DNA from: Chryseobacterium salipaludis
GTDB taxonomy: Bacteria > Bacteroidota > Bacteroidia > Flavobacteriales > Weeksellaceae
DNA length: 64,000 nucleotides
Reading direction: 5' to 3'
NCBI RefSeq assembly: GCF_022968825.1
Contig: NZ_JALHKS010000003.1
Span: 1-64,000 of the forward strand
The notes beneath the pieces were generated by a model, which worked only from the letters and a program-made list of their open reading frames with translations, made no database searches and was not told the DNA's origin. Position numbers and translations under genes: made by a program. Positions 1-9,835 of this stretch are shown in pieces. How positions within the stretch are numbered: the first letter of the stretch is position 1; each line of letters opens with the position of its first letter.

Positions 1-113
<113 letters not shown>

Positions 114-119
114 CTTTTT

Positions 120-154
120 AAAAGCTCATCAATCTTTTTTGATGAGCTTTTTTT
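120..154 (+). terminator. Rho-independent terminator of the rRNA operon
   Basis: A 12-bp perfect stem (AAAGCTCATCAA at 121-132 with TTGATGAGCTTT at 139-150) has a short T-rich loop and runs into a T tract. It lies about 7 nt past the 5S 3' end. Confidence 0.9.
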
Positions 155-402
155 GGTTTAAAGCTTAAGCAATATAAACAGGCTAAACTATCATGAACGT
201 TTATACAATTGCTCACTAGAACATTTTCTGTCGGTTCCTTCTTTTTCAACTTTTTCATACAATTGTTTCCCGGAAAATCAAATGATCGAGGTTCGCTTTT
301 TATAAGTTCATTTCTGTAGATTTGTGCCGTACGTTGTTCGCGTTGAATTAATTTAGTTCCTGGGATAGAATGTTTACGTCGCTTTGAGCAAATCCTCCGG
401 TA
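155..402. other. Intergenic stretch between 5S terminator and dnaE, no gene supported
   Basis: About 250 bases, AT-rich at its left end. A 103-codon frame on the minus strand crosses it, but it runs through the terminator hairpin and into dnaE and resembles no family I recognise, so it is treated as chance. I see no perfect TAnnTTTG promoter immediately before dnaE. Confidence 0.4.
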
Positions 403-3400
403 ATGTATTTGAACTGCCATACTTTTCACAGCCTTCGTTACGGTACACTTTCCATCGAGGAACTTGTGGAACAGGCTGCTGCACTTAAGGTACGTGAACT
501 CGCACTCACTGATATTAATACCATCACCGGTATTTATGAGTTTTATAAACTTTGTAAATTACATCAGATTCATCCGATCGCAGGTGCCGATATCAGGTCC
601 GGCACTGAACAGCACTTCATCGCTCTGGCTAAATCAACTGCAGGCCTGGCAGAAATCAACCGTTTTATTACTGATGTCAATTGCAATGAGTTCATCATTC
701 CTGCGCAGCCGAATTTTGAGAGTGTGGCATTGATTTATCCGCTTTCGAAAGCGCCTGATATGCTGCGGGATTACGAATACATCGGTGTTTGTCCCGAAGA
801 AGTTAACTTGCTTATTCAAAAGAAATGGAAAAGCCTGCTCCATAAAATGCTGGTGTTGCAGCCGGTTACTTTTGCTACTAAGCAGGAATATAATCTGCAT
901 CGTATTCTGCGCGCAATTGAACACAATACCTTAATTTCAAAATTAGAAAAAGAGCATGTTTGCGGCGCCAGCGAAATTATGCGGCCGATGGTGGATGTAC
1001 TTAAACCTTTTAAGAATTATCCGCAAATTATAGAAAACACAGAACGGCTTGTCAGATCTTGTCAGTTTACTTTTGATTTTTCAACCCCAAAAAACAAAAA
1101 GTTTTATACCAGTTCAGCGGAGGAAGATTTTCAATTGCTGCAGAAACTTGCGTTTGAAGGATTAAAAAACCGCTACGGTGGGCATCATACTGAAGCTGAA
1201 GAAAGAACGGCAAAAGAACTTCGGGTTATTCGTGAACTGGATTTTTGCGGCTATTTTCTGATCACTTGGGACATCGTCCAGTACAGCAAGAAGCGTGGAT
1301 TTATGCATGTGGGCCGGGGAAGTGGCGCCAACAGTATTGTAAGTTATTGTTTAGGGATTACAGAAATCTGTCCGCTGGAACTTGATTTATATTTCGAACG
1401 CTTTCTGAATTTAAACCGTAAAAATCCGCCGGATTTTGACCTGGACTGGAGCTGGCAGCAGCGCGATGAAATCCTGCAGTACATCTTCGACAGGTACGGG
1501 AAAGATCATGTTGCCTTTTGTGGGACCAACGTGGAATTTAAATATCGCTCTATCTTCCGGGAAGTGGGGAAAGCATTTGGTTTGCCGAAAGCAGAACTGG
1601 ATGCCTTGGCGAAAAACCCGCTTGATCTGCATGATGACAACCGCATTGTGAAACTCGTGCAGAAATACGGCAAGATGCTGGAAAAATTTCCCAACCAGCG
1701 CAGCATGCACTCCTGTGGCATTTTGATTTCCGAAGAACCGATTACCAATTATACCGCACTGGAGATGCCGCCAAAAGGTTTTCCGATTGTGCAGTTTGAT
1801 ATGTACACCGCTGAAGATATTGGTTTCGAAAAGTTTGATATCCTCTCGCAGCGCGGTCTGGGAACTATTGATGATGCCGTAAAACTCATTAAGCGGAACC
1901 GGGGAATCGACATTGATATCAGCCGTACCGCTGATTTTAAAACAGATAAAAAATGTAACCAATACTTAAGCATAGGAAAAACCATCGGCTGCTTTTATAT
2001 TGAAAGTCCTGCCATGCGTGGCTTACTGCGCCGCCTGAAATGTGAAGATTACCGTACGCTGGTAGCCGCCTCTTCCATCATACGGCCCGGTGTGGCCCAG
2101 AGCGGCATGATGCGCGAGTATATTTTCCGGCACAATAATCCCGATCAGTTCGAATATTTTCATCCAGTGTTCGAGGAACAGCTCGGCGAAACGTATGGGA
2201 TTATGGTCTATCAGGAAGATGTTATTAAAATTGCCCTGCACTATGGTGGTGTATCTGCTGAAGATGGCGATGTCCTCCGGCGTGCCATGAGTGGGAAAAC
2301 CCGTTCGGTGAAGAAGCTGCAGGAAGTGCGCGATAACTTTTTCCGGTCCAGTGCCGAAAAAGGTCATCCCGAAGAACTATCACGCGAAGTGTACCGCCAA
2401 ATCGAGTCTTTTGCGGGATATTCTTTCTGCAAAGCACATTCTGCGTCCTACGCGGTGGAAAGTTATCAGAGCCTACATCTGAAAGTGTATTTCCCCATTG
2501 AATTTATGGTAGCAGCCATCAACAATGGCGGCGGCTTTTACCGGACAGAAGTATATGTGCACGAATGCCGGATGGCGGGTGGCAAAATTCATAATCCTTG
2601 TATTAATAATAGTATTTATGAAACTACGGTGTACCGCGACGATGTTTATCTGGGCTTAATGCATATCGAAAAACTGGAAACTAAATTAGCCAAAGAGATT
2701 GTAGAAGAACGTATTTTGCACGGGCCTTATCGCTCTCTGGAAGATTTTCTTAAACGAATCTCGATAGGCATTGAAACATTACAGACATTGATATTTATTG
2801 GTGCGTTGCGCTTTACCGGTCTGCAGAAAAACGAACTGCTGATTCAGGCGCGCGTATCATTAAATCACTTTAAACCGGAACAACGTTTACCGTCTTTCTT
2901 TGAAACACCTGTGCAAGCGTATCAATTGCCGAAACTTGCGCGTGATCGGTTTGAGGATGCTTTTGATGAGATTGAAATTTTGGGCTTTCCGGTGTCCTGC
3001 AGTCCTTTTGATTTATTGCAGACGCGCTTTCGCGGTCGAGTGATGGCTGCCGACCTTCCGCAGTATCATAAACAAGAAGTTAAAATGCTGGCCTACCTGA
3101 TTTCGCGGAAGCATGTGCCCACTAAAAAAGGAACCATGTTTTTCGGAACCTGGATTGATGTGAACGGCGATTATTTCGATACTGCTCATTTCCCGGATAA
3201 CCTGCAGAAGTATCCTTTTCAGGGCGGCGGCTGTTACCTGCTGCTGGGACAAGTGGAAGTGGATTTTCATTTCCCGACCATCACAATTTTAAAAATGGCC
3301 AGAATGCCGTTTATCCCGGATCCAAGATATGCCGATGACGACAAACGTTTTGAAACCCAACGCAAAATTGTGGAAGACGTGAGCATGACCCAGCGCAAAC

Positions 3401-3459
3401 CCTACCCGCAGGAGCACGAAATCGGTCTGCCGCGTTTACGAATGACGCCTAAGAAGTAA
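403..3459 (+). CDS. dnaE: DNA polymerase III alpha subunit, short (DnaE2-like) form
   Basis: Replicative/translesion C-family DNA polymerase of 1018 residues, shorter than the roughly 1160 residues of E. coli DnaE. The N-terminus is a PHP domain (HTFHSLRYGTLS, about residues 5-18). The polymerase palm contains PDFDLDWS with Asp346 and Asp348, and KFDIL with Asp479, matching the three catalytic aspartates of the family. A helix-hairpin-helix-like segment and an OB-type region follow. In many flavobacteria this short DnaE sits beside a Y-family polymerase (imuB/dinB) and acts in damage-induced synthesis; here the upstream neighbour is an rRNA operon and no Y-family gene is present. The error-prone role is inferred from length and family, not proven. 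Start ATG 403 gives the expected PHP N-terminus. Confidence 0.9.
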   Translation: MYLNCHTFHSLRYGTLSIEELVEQAAALKVRELALTDINTITGIYEFYKLCKLHQIHPIAGADIRSGTEQHFIALAKSTAGLAEINRFITDVNCNEFIIPAQPNFESVALIYPLSKAPDMLRDYEYIGVCPEEVNLLIQKKWKSLLHKMLVLQPVTFATKQEYNLHRILRAIEHNTLISKLEKEHVCGASEIMRPMVDVLKPFKNYPQIIENTERLVRSCQFTFDFSTPKNKKFYTSSAEEDFQLLQKLAFEGLKNRYGGHHTEAEERTAKELRVIRELDFCGYFLITWDIVQYSKKRGFMHVGRGSGANSIVSYCLGITEICPLELDLYFERFLNLNRKNPPDFDLDWSWQQRDEILQYIFDRYGKDHVAFCGTNVEFKYRSIFREVGKAFGLPKAELDALAKNPLDLHDDNRIVKLVQKYGKMLEKFPNQRSMHSCGILISEEPITNYTALEMPPKGFPIVQFDMYTAEDIGFEKFDILSQRGLGTIDDAVKLIKRNRGIDIDISRTADFKTDKKCNQYLSIGKTIGCFYIESPAMRGLLRRLKCEDYRTLVAASSIIRPGVAQSGMMREYIFRHNNPDQFEYFHPVFEEQLGETYGIMVYQEDVIKIALHYGGVSAEDGDVLRRAMSGKTRSVKKLQEVRDNFFRSSAEKGHPEELSREVYRQIESFAGYSFCKAHSASYAVESYQSLHLKVYFPIEFMVAAINNGGGFYRTEVYVHECRMAGGKIHNPCINNSIYETTVYRDDVYLGLMHIEKLETKLAKEIVEERILHGPYRSLEDFLKRISIGIETLQTLIFIGALRFTGLQKNELLIQARVSLNHFKPEQRLPSFFETPVQAYQLPKLARDRFEDAFDEIEILGFPVSCSPFDLLQTRFRGRVMAADLPQYHKQEVKMLAYLISRKHVPTKKGTMFFGTWIDVNGDYFDTAHFPDNLQKYPFQGGGCYLLLGQVEVDFHFPTITILKMARMPFIPDPRYADDDKRFETQRKIVEDVSMTQRKPYPQEHEIGLPRLRMTPKK

Positions 3460-3544
3460 CATTCTAACCTTTGCCGCGACATACAGGAAAGCTGGCAGAA
3501 GATTAAATTTCTGCTATATTTAAACCACCAAAAAATAGAACCGT

Positions 3545-4555
3545 ATGAAGCAATCAAAATTTCTGATTCTGCCCCTGGCGTTTGCTCTGCTCCAAAGCTG
3601 CGCAGCCAATCTTTCTTATGAAGGCTCGGCCTTTAAAAAATCCTATAATTCCATTACTGCAGATGAGCTGAAAACGCATCTGTACATTGTAGCGTCTGAC
3701 GAAATGGAAGGGCGCGATACCGGTACAGAAGGCCAGAAAAAGGCAGGACGTTACCTGATTGACCAGTATAAAAAAATCGGAGTTTCCCATCCGAAACAGG
3801 TGTCATCATATTATCAGCCGGTACCCAGTGAGGCTATGAACAGCCGCCGCGCGAAACTGCCGGATTCAGAAAATATTCTTGCTTATATCGAAGGAACCGA
3901 AAAGCCGGAAGAGCTTATTGTAATTTCTGCACATTATGACCATATCGGGATGTCTAAGGGGCAAATCTACAATGGTGCTGATGACGATGGCAGTGGAACC
4001 GTTGCTTTGCTGGAAATCGCAGAAGCATTTCAGATGGCGAAAAATAAAGGCAACGGGCCGAAGCGTTCAGTCCTGTTTCTGCACGTAACCGGTGAAGAGC
4101 ACGGACTTATTGGTTCAAAATATTATACCGACCATCCTGTTTTTCCGCTGAAAAATACCGTAGCTAACCTCAATATCGATATGATTGGCCGCTGCGATGC
4201 GCCCAACTGTGGCAAAGACTACGTGTATGTGATCGGCTCCGAAATGCTGAGTTCGGAATTAAAGAAAATCAGCGAACGCGCAAATACGACGACCACCAAC
4301 ATGGAATTGAATTATAAATACGATGATCCGAATGACAAGGACCGCCTGTATTACCGTTCTGACCATTATAACTTTGCCAAAAACAATATTCCGGTGATTT
4401 TCTATTTTGATGGAATTCATGAAGATTACCACAAACCGAGTGACACGCCGGACAAAATCGATTATCAATCCCTGCAAAAAAGAACCCAGCTGATTTTTGC
4501 CACGGCCTGGGAACTGGCCAACCGCAAGGACAGAATTGTAGTTGACAAAAAGTAA
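3545..4555 (+). CDS. M28 family zinc aminopeptidase, lipoprotein
   Basis: Secreted metallopeptidase of 336 residues. The N-terminus is a lipoprotein signal with lipobox LQSC (Cys19). The M28 zinc ligands are visible in order: HYDHIG (His), YNGADDDGSG (bridging Asp), HVTGEEHGL (catalytic Glu-Glu), NIDMIGR (Asp) and HEDYHKPSDT (His near the C-terminus). The family removes N-terminal amino acids from peptides; anchoring in the envelope suggests scavenging of peptide nutrients. It stands alone between dnaE and a tRNA gene and has its own terminator. Substrate specificity cannot be read from the sequence. Confidence 0.9.
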   Translation: MKQSKFLILPLAFALLQSCAANLSYEGSAFKKSYNSITADELKTHLYIVASDEMEGRDTGTEGQKKAGRYLIDQYKKIGVSHPKQVSSYYQPVPSEAMNSRRAKLPDSENILAYIEGTEKPEELIVISAHYDHIGMSKGQIYNGADDDGSGTVALLEIAEAFQMAKNKGNGPKRSVLFLHVTGEEHGLIGSKYYTDHPVFPLKNTVANLNIDMIGRCDAPNCGKDYVYVIGSEMLSSELKKISERANTTTTNMELNYKYDDPNDKDRLYYRSDHYNFAKNNIPVIFYFDGIHEDYHKPSDTPDKIDYQSLQKRTQLIFATAWELANRKDRIVVDKK

Positions 4556-4571
4556 TTCTGACGGATAAAAG

Positions 4572-4604
4572 AAAAGAGAAGGCTGGAGGGCTTTCTCTTT
4601 TTTG
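4572..4604 (+). terminator. Terminator after the M28 peptidase
   Basis: AAAAGAGAA (4572-4580) pairs with TTCTCTTTT (4593-4601), followed by a T-rich tail. It lies 17 nt after the stop codon. Confidence 0.7.
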
Positions 4605-4611
4605 TTTTTTG

Positions 4612-4683
4612 TAGCTTCACCGGGAATCGAACCCGGATCTAAAGTTTAGGAAACTCTTGTTCTATCCGTTGAACTATGAAGCT
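4612..4683 (-). tRNA. tRNA-Arg (anticodon CCT)
   Basis: The minus strand folds as a 72-nt cloverleaf: acceptor stem AGCTTCA with TGAAGCT, discriminator A, D-arm GTTC/GAAC, anticodon stem AGAGT/ACTTT around the loop TTCCTAA (anticodon CCT, reading AGG), and T-arm CCGGG-TTCGATT-CCCGG. The CCA end is not encoded, as is usual in this phylum. Confidence 0.95.
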
Positions 4684-4788
4684 GGCCAAACAAAGATACA
4701 GGTTTCGCGAAAAAGATTTTTTAAAAACTGATCACTGCTTTCCGGCGTTTGCTGATGGATACAAAATGACCTTGCTAATCCTGATGCT

Positions 4789-4815
4789 AAAAAAATCCGC
4801 ATCTTCCGATGCGGA
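4789..4815 (-). terminator. Terminator of uvrA
   Basis: On the minus strand an 8-bp GC-rich stem (TCCGCATC/GATGCGGA with a 4-nt loop) is followed by a run of T. It begins 14 nt past the uvrA stop codon. Confidence 0.85.
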
Positions 4816-4828
4816 CTCTTACAGTAAT

Positions 4829-7612
4829 TTATAATTTTTCGGCCACATACTTGGCCGTTTGTGATTCTTTGCTTTTGGCCAGTTCTTCCGGCGTACCGGC
4901 GAATACAACGTCGCCACCGTTTTTCCCGGCACCCGGTCCGATATCGATAATATAATCAGCCGTTTTAATAATATCCGGCTGGTGTTCAATCACCAGGACT
5001 GAATGTCCCAACTCAATCAAAGCCTGAAATGAAGATAGTAGCTTATTAATATCATGGAAGTGCAGTCCTGTTGAAGGTTCATCAAACACAAATAATGTTT
5101 TATCGGTCGTCACGCCTTTCACCAGGAAAGAGGCCAGTTTCACACGCTGAGCTTCCCCGCCGGAAAGGGTAGAGGAACTTTGCCCCAATTGAAGATAGCC
5201 CAGCCCCACGTCCTGCAACGGTTTCAGTTTTGTTACAATTTTGTCCTGTTCGTTATCAGTAAAAAACGCGATGGCTTCATCTACCGTCATATGAAGAATT
5301 TCCGAGATGTTCTTTTCATCATAGCGGATTTCCAGCACTTCTTTTTTAAAACGCGTTCCGTGGCAAACTTCGCATTCCAGCTCAATGTCAGCCATAAACT
5401 GCATCGAAACGGTAATCACGCCTTCACCCTTGCATTCGTCGCAGCGGCCGCCGTCCACGTTGAACGAAAAATGTTTCGGCAGCAAACCGTTCATTTTCGC
5501 CACTTTCTGTTTGCTAAACAAATCGCGTATATCGTCGTATGCTTTAAGATACGTTACCGGATTGGAGCGTGAAGATTTACCAATCGGATTCTGGTCAATA
5601 AGTTCAATGTTTTTTACCAGCTTTTTCGGGAACTCTACTGAATCGTAGTCTCCTTTTTTGCCGCCCAAGCCCAGCTGAATCTGGATATCATTACTGACAA
5701 TCTCTTTCATTAAGGTAGATTTACCGCTACCCGAAACTCCGGTAATCACCGCCAGGCATTCCAGGGGAATATCCACCGATACATTTTTGAGATTATTCTG
5801 GCGCGCACCTTTTACTTTAATCCATTCTTTCGGACGGCGCCGCTGGGATGGCACTGCGATTTCCAATCGGCCGGTAAGATATTTTGAGGTCAGCGTATCA
5901 GCTTCTTCCAGTTCCTGAAAGTTTCCCGAAAAAACGAGGTCACCGCCCAGATACCCGGCTTCCGGCCCGATATCAATGATATAATCCGCTGCTTTCATCA
6001 CATCTTCATCATGCTCCACCACAATAACTGTATTTCCAAGATCCCGCAGATTCTGCAGTACTTCAATCAGATTTTCTGTATCACGGGAATGCAATCCGAT
6101 GGAAGGTTCATCCAGAATGTAAATGGAACCAACCAGCGAACTTCCGAGCGACGTGGCCAGGTTAATCCGCTGGCTTTCTCCGCCGGATAAGGTATTGGAG
6201 GTCCGGTTGATCGTCAAATATCCCAAACCTACTTTATCCAGAAAAGTCAGTCGCGTGGTGATTTCATACAGCAGACGTTTTGCAATTTTCGCATCGTGCT
6301 CGTTGAGTTTCAGCGATTGCATCAAAGGCAGAAACTCATCCAGCGGCAGTTCGATCATCGACTGGATATTGTGCCCGTCAATTTTCACCCATTGTGTTTC
6401 TTCACGCAAACGCAGACCTTCGCAAGTCGGGCAAAGTGTTTTTCCGCGATAGCGCGAAATCATCACACGATACTGGATTTTATACAGGTTTTCCTCCAGC
6501 ATCTTAAAAAAGTTATTGATGCACGGGAAACTGCCGCTGCCGTCCCCTTTCCACAGATAGGTTTTCTGCTCTTTCGTTAATTCAAAATAGGGTTTATGAA
6601 CAGGGAAGTCTTTTGCTTTTTTAATGAAATTACGCTTCCACTCGCTCATGCTTTCGCCTTTCCAGCACGCCACCGCATCTTCGTAAACAGACAGGTTTTT
6701 ATTGGGAATAACAAGGTCCTCGTCGATACCGATAACTTTGCCGTAACCCTCGCACTCAGGGCAGGCACCGTACGGATTATTAAAGCTAAAGAAATGAACG
6801 TTCGGTTCCATAAAGGCAATACCATCCAGCTCGAATTTATTGGAAAACTCATGTATTTCTGCCGTTTCAGTATTCTTCAGCGAACAGTAGCCGCGACCTT
6901 CGTAGAAAGCCATTTGGATCGAATCTGCAAGTCTCTGCAGGAAGTGTTCATCATCCTCGTAACTAAACCGGTCGATTACCAAATGAATGTCCATGTCCGC
7001 TTCGGGTACAAACCCAAATGCTTCCAGATCTTCAATCCCGGCCACATTACCATTCACCTCCAATCTTGTGAAACCACTTAATTTTAAAGTATTGAGTTGT
7101 TCCTTAAAACGGTCCACCTCAAAATGAAGCGGCGCGCGCAACAGGAAGGTCTGCTGCTGATGTTCTTTGATGAAATTAATAACATCCGTCACGGAATCTT
7201 TCCGCACTTCACCCCCGGAAACCGGTGAATAGGTCCGGCCAACACGTGCGAAAAGCAGTTTCAGATAATCATATACCTCGGTAGATGTACCAACCGTTGA
7301 ACGCGGATTAGACGAAATCACTTTCTGCTGAATGGCAATGGAAGGAGCCAGCCCCTTGATGTCATCCACCTTTGGTTTTTCAAGTTTGCCCAGGAACTGA
7401 CGGGCATAGGCACTCAGGCTTTCCACATACCGGCGCTGTCCTTCGGCATAAATGGTATCAAATGCAAGTGATGACTTTCCGCTTCCCGAGACCCCCGTGA
7501 TTACCACGAGTTTGTTTTTCGGAATCAGTACATCGATGTGTTTCAGGTTGTTAAGATGTGCATTTTTAATGAACAGCTCTTTTTTAATATCTATATTTTC
7601 AGGTGAAATCAT
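4829..7612 (-). CDS. uvrA: UvrABC excinuclease subunit A
   Basis: DNA-damage recognition ATPase of nucleotide excision repair, 927 residues (E. coli UvrA 940). It has two ABC modules: Walker A GVSGSGKS at about residues 40-47 and again in the second half, signatures LSGGESQR and LSGGEAQR, and Walker B ILDEPS / VFDEPS. The second-module zinc finger is complete (CDEC ... CEVC). The first zinc site retains only CPEC, because the preceding CxxC found in E. coli UvrA is replaced by ELDG; from memory this is common in Bacteroidota UvrA. Monocistronic, with its own TAAATTTG promoter element and terminator. Bacteroidota can carry UvrA paralogues, so this may be one of two copies. Confidence 0.95.
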   Translation of the reverse strand: MISPENIDIKKELFIKNAHLNNLKHIDVLIPKNKLVVITGVSGSGKSSLAFDTIYAEGQRRYVESLSAYARQFLGKLEKPKVDDIKGLAPSIAIQQKVISSNPRSTVGTSTEVYDYLKLLFARVGRTYSPVSGGEVRKDSVTDVINFIKEHQQQTFLLRAPLHFEVDRFKEQLNTLKLSGFTRLEVNGNVAGIEDLEAFGFVPEADMDIHLVIDRFSYEDDEHFLQRLADSIQMAFYEGRGYCSLKNTETAEIHEFSNKFELDGIAFMEPNVHFFSFNNPYGACPECEGYGKVIGIDEDLVIPNKNLSVYEDAVACWKGESMSEWKRNFIKKAKDFPVHKPYFELTKEQKTYLWKGDGSGSFPCINNFFKMLEENLYKIQYRVMISRYRGKTLCPTCEGLRLREETQWVKIDGHNIQSMIELPLDEFLPLMQSLKLNEHDAKIAKRLLYEITTRLTFLDKVGLGYLTINRTSNTLSGGESQRINLATSLGSSLVGSIYILDEPSIGLHSRDTENLIEVLQNLRDLGNTVIVVEHDEDVMKAADYIIDIGPEAGYLGGDLVFSGNFQELEEADTLTSKYLTGRLEIAVPSQRRRPKEWIKVKGARQNNLKNVSVDIPLECLAVITGVSGSGKSTLMKEIVSNDIQIQLGLGGKKGDYDSVEFPKKLVKNIELIDQNPIGKSSRSNPVTYLKAYDDIRDLFSKQKVAKMNGLLPKHFSFNVDGGRCDECKGEGVITVSMQFMADIELECEVCHGTRFKKEVLEIRYDEKNISEILHMTVDEAIAFFTDNEQDKIVTKLKPLQDVGLGYLQLGQSSSTLSGGEAQRVKLASFLVKGVTTDKTLFVFDEPSTGLHFHDINKLLSSFQALIELGHSVLVIEHQPDIIKTADYIIDIGPGAGKNGGDVVFAGTPEELAKSKESQTAKYVAEKL

Positions 7613-7630
7613 TCTTATTTTTAAAGCCTA

Positions 7631-7638
7631 CAAATTTA
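7631..7638 (-). promoter_or_regulatory. Probable -7 promoter element of uvrA
   Basis: The minus strand reads TAAATTTG, a match to the Bacteroidota TAnnTTTG element, about 19 nt upstream of the uvrA ATG. No clear TTG -33 element is seen at the right spacing. Confidence 0.5.
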
Positions 7639-7879
7639 CGGATTTTAATGCAGAAAGGCTTCCGCAGTACTTGGTGGTTTCAGTTATTTTAACAATATTT
7701 GTGATACACTTTAATACCGCAATCATGAGGAAGATTTTGAACGATCTGATTGCACATTTGATGAAATTAAGATAAGTCCGCACCAGCGGAAAGAGTGCAG
7801 CACCAATGTGTTGCACTTTTTGTTTTTAGGTTTTGTGTATTTTCAGGTAAATTGTTTCTCTTACTGTACAATTCTTAAA
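7639..7879. other. Intergenic region between uvrA and the TonB-dependent receptor gene
   Basis: The gap between the two divergent genes is about 370 bases. The open frames inside it are short and unlike any known protein. The receptor-proximal third holds a promoter and a structured leader, listed separately; the rest shows nothing I can name. No cobalamin-riboswitch core (B12 box) was seen. Confidence 0.4.
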
Positions 7880-7887
7880 TATATTTG
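7880..7887 (+). promoter_or_regulatory. -7 promoter element of the TonB-dependent receptor gene
   Basis: TATATTTG matches TAnnTTTG. It predicts transcription starting near 7891 and an untranslated leader of about 90 nt. The nearest upstream TTG (7852-7854) is about 5 nt further away than ideal. Confidence 0.6.
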
Positions 7888-7895
7888 CACCGTCA

Positions 7896-7927
7896 AAAAG
7901 GCTGTAAACCTTTTCAATAAAGGGTTT
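7896..7927 (+). promoter_or_regulatory. Two mutually exclusive hairpins in the receptor mRNA leader
   Basis: AAAAGG (7896-7901) can pair with CCTTTT (7909-7914). Alternatively AAACCTTT (7906-7913) can pair with AAAGGGTTT (7919-7927, one bulged G). Both use the same CCTTT segment, so only one can form at a time. No known riboswitch class is recognised. It may be a simple attenuator-like or protein-binding leader, or chance. Confidence 0.3.
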
Positions 7928-7982
7928 GCGATGAACTTATGTGATATTTAAAAGTAATTGATAACGGAGATTCGTTAAATTT

Positions 7983-9800
7983 ATGAAAAAGATAATTGTA
8001 CCCTGTTTTTTGTTATGCACTGTTTTGTCAGTTTCCGGTCAGACCCGCGAATCGGACGTGGAAGAAGTTACGGTTACCGGAAAGTTTCTGCATCTGCCGG
8101 TACGCCAGGTGAATGAGAACATCACGGTAGTAACCCGCGAAGAAATTCAGAGTTCACCTGCGCAAAGCATTGAAGAACTACTTTCTGAATTTACGGGCTT
8201 TGATATTCAGCGCCGCGGCGGAAACGGGGTACAGGCAGATATCACGCTCCGCGGCAGCAGTTTCGAACAGGTTCTGATTTTAATGAACGGGGTGCGGATG
8301 AATGATTCCCAGACCGGCCACAATTCCATGAGCCTGCCTTTTGATTTGTCTGCAGTAGAAAGAGTGGAAATTATAAAAGGACCGGCCGCCCGCCGTTTTG
8401 GTCAAAATGCGTATGCCGGCGTTATCAATGTAATCACCAAACCATCTTCTTCAAACGAAGTACAGATTTCCGGTTCCGGTGGTGATTTTGAATCCTGGTC
8501 GCTGGCAGGACAGGCCAGAGTGGGAACGGATTCTTTTTCGCATCTGATCCAGGCTTCGGGCAGTGCCTCGCAGGGCTATCGCTATAATACCGACTACACC
8601 ATTCATAATATTTACTATCAAAATCAATTAAGAACCGCTACCGGTACCCTTTCATTTCAGGCCGGAATGCAGGGGAAGAAATTTGGGGCCAACGGTTTCT
8701 ATTCTTCGCCAAAAGCGTCTGAACAATATGAGGAAACACAGGCTTCGATCGTAAACGTCGGCTGGCGGCAACCATTTGGTAAAGCAAATTTTAATGCACA
8801 GGTCAACTGGCGTCGTGGTCAGGATATGTACCTGTTCAATCGTGCCAAGCCGGAAATTTACCGGAATATGCACATTGGAAATAATATCGGGGCAGAAGCC
8901 AATATTTCTTTGCCGTGGAAATTGGGAACCACTGGTTTCGGGACGGAACTTCGAAAGGAGTTTTTGGCGAGCAATAATCTCGGTCACCGCGAACGTTTCC
9001 TCACACAGTTGTTCGCGGAGCATCATTTCTCTTTTCTGAACGACCGCTTGCAGGTGTCGCCGGGTATTTCCTGGGCAAACTATGATGAGGCCGGAAGTTT
9101 TTTTTATCCGGGAATGGATGTCGGATTTACCTTTAAAAATCATCACAAAATTTACGGTAACATCGCCAAAGTACACCGGATTCCCACTTTTACCGATTTG
9201 TATTACGTGAGCAAAACCGAAAAAGGCAACCCGGATTTACAGCCGGAAAACGCTTTATCTGCAGAACTTGGCTATCGTTTCCAGCTGTCAGCCTTTACGC
9301 TTAAAGCAAGCGTATTTGCACGCGATACAGAAAACGCCATTGACTGGCTCAAAGAGAAAGAGGAGGAAATCTGGCGTGCGGATAATATTGGCGATTTGCG
9401 CTCGCGCGGTGCCGAAGCAGAAGCAGGATGGAGTGGGAGTGGTTTTATTAAAAACTTCACAGTAGGATATACTTTCCTCGATAGTAAGGTGAAACAGCCG
9501 CCGGTTGGATACTCTCGATATATTTTAGAAAACCTGAAACATCAGCTTAACAGCCGCCTGGAAACTCGCTGGACCAGAAATCTGACCTCACAACTGGTGT
9601 ATAAATACAATGAAAGGGTGACTACAGGCAGTTATCATTTGCTGGACGCAAAAATAAACTTGAATCTGGCGCGTTTGAATGTATATGCGCTGGCCAATAA
9701 CATTACGAACACCGCCTATACGGAAACCTTCGCAGTGCCCATGCCCGGTCGCTGGTTCCATCTCGGTTTTACTTATAAAATAAATCTGAACGAAAACTGA
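7983..9800 (+). CDS. TonB-dependent outer-membrane receptor (BtuB-like size)
   Basis: Outer-membrane gated-pore receptor of 605 residues with an N-terminal signal peptide ending near SVSGQ. The plug domain begins with EEVTVTGKF and contains VRMNDSQTGH and VERVEIIKGPAARRFGQNAYAGVINVITK, typical of plug domains; a 22-stranded barrel follows and ends in an aromatic C-terminal strand. It is short and lacks the N-terminal carboxypeptidase-like domain of SusC proteins, so it resembles siderophore or cobalamin receptors more than glycan receptors. The ligand is not determinable. The next gene, 35 nt downstream, is a DUF2490 protein, probably co-transcribed. A structured leader precedes the start. 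Confidence 0.9.
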   Translation: MKKIIVPCFLLCTVLSVSGQTRESDVEEVTVTGKFLHLPVRQVNENITVVTREEIQSSPAQSIEELLSEFTGFDIQRRGGNGVQADITLRGSSFEQVLILMNGVRMNDSQTGHNSMSLPFDLSAVERVEIIKGPAARRFGQNAYAGVINVITKPSSSNEVQISGSGGDFESWSLAGQARVGTDSFSHLIQASGSASQGYRYNTDYTIHNIYYQNQLRTATGTLSFQAGMQGKKFGANGFYSSPKASEQYEETQASIVNVGWRQPFGKANFNAQVNWRRGQDMYLFNRAKPEIYRNMHIGNNIGAEANISLPWKLGTTGFGTELRKEFLASNNLGHRERFLTQLFAEHHFSFLNDRLQVSPGISWANYDEAGSFFYPGMDVGFTFKNHHKIYGNIAKVHRIPTFTDLYYVSKTEKGNPDLQPENALSAELGYRFQLSAFTLKASVFARDTENAIDWLKEKEEEIWRADNIGDLRSRGAEAEAGWSGSGFIKNFTVGYTFLDSKVKQPPVGYSRYILENLKHQLNSRLETRWTRNLTSQLVYKYNERVTTGSYHLLDAKINLNLARLNVYALANNITNTAYTETFAVPMPGRWFHLGFTYKINLNEN

Positions 9801-9835
9801 TTTTTTAGTATTTTGCACGGTTAAGCATCAGATGT

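Noticed and set aside
118..429. 103-codon open frame on the minus strand between 5S and dnaE
   Set aside because: It reads through the rRNA terminator stem and into the dnaE start, and its residues resemble no family; treated as chance.
5180..7081. Several plus-strand open frames of 90-160 codons inside uvrA
   Set aside because: uvrA on the minus strand is complete with all motifs; these frames are antisense shadows with no protein-like features.
7628..7816. 62-codon minus-strand frame in the uvrA-receptor gap
   Set aside because: No promoter, no recognisable protein features, AT-rich intergenic composition.
7639..7982. Cobalamin riboswitch before the TonB-dependent receptor
   Set aside because: The receptor is BtuB-sized, but the conserved B12-box core was not found in the leader.
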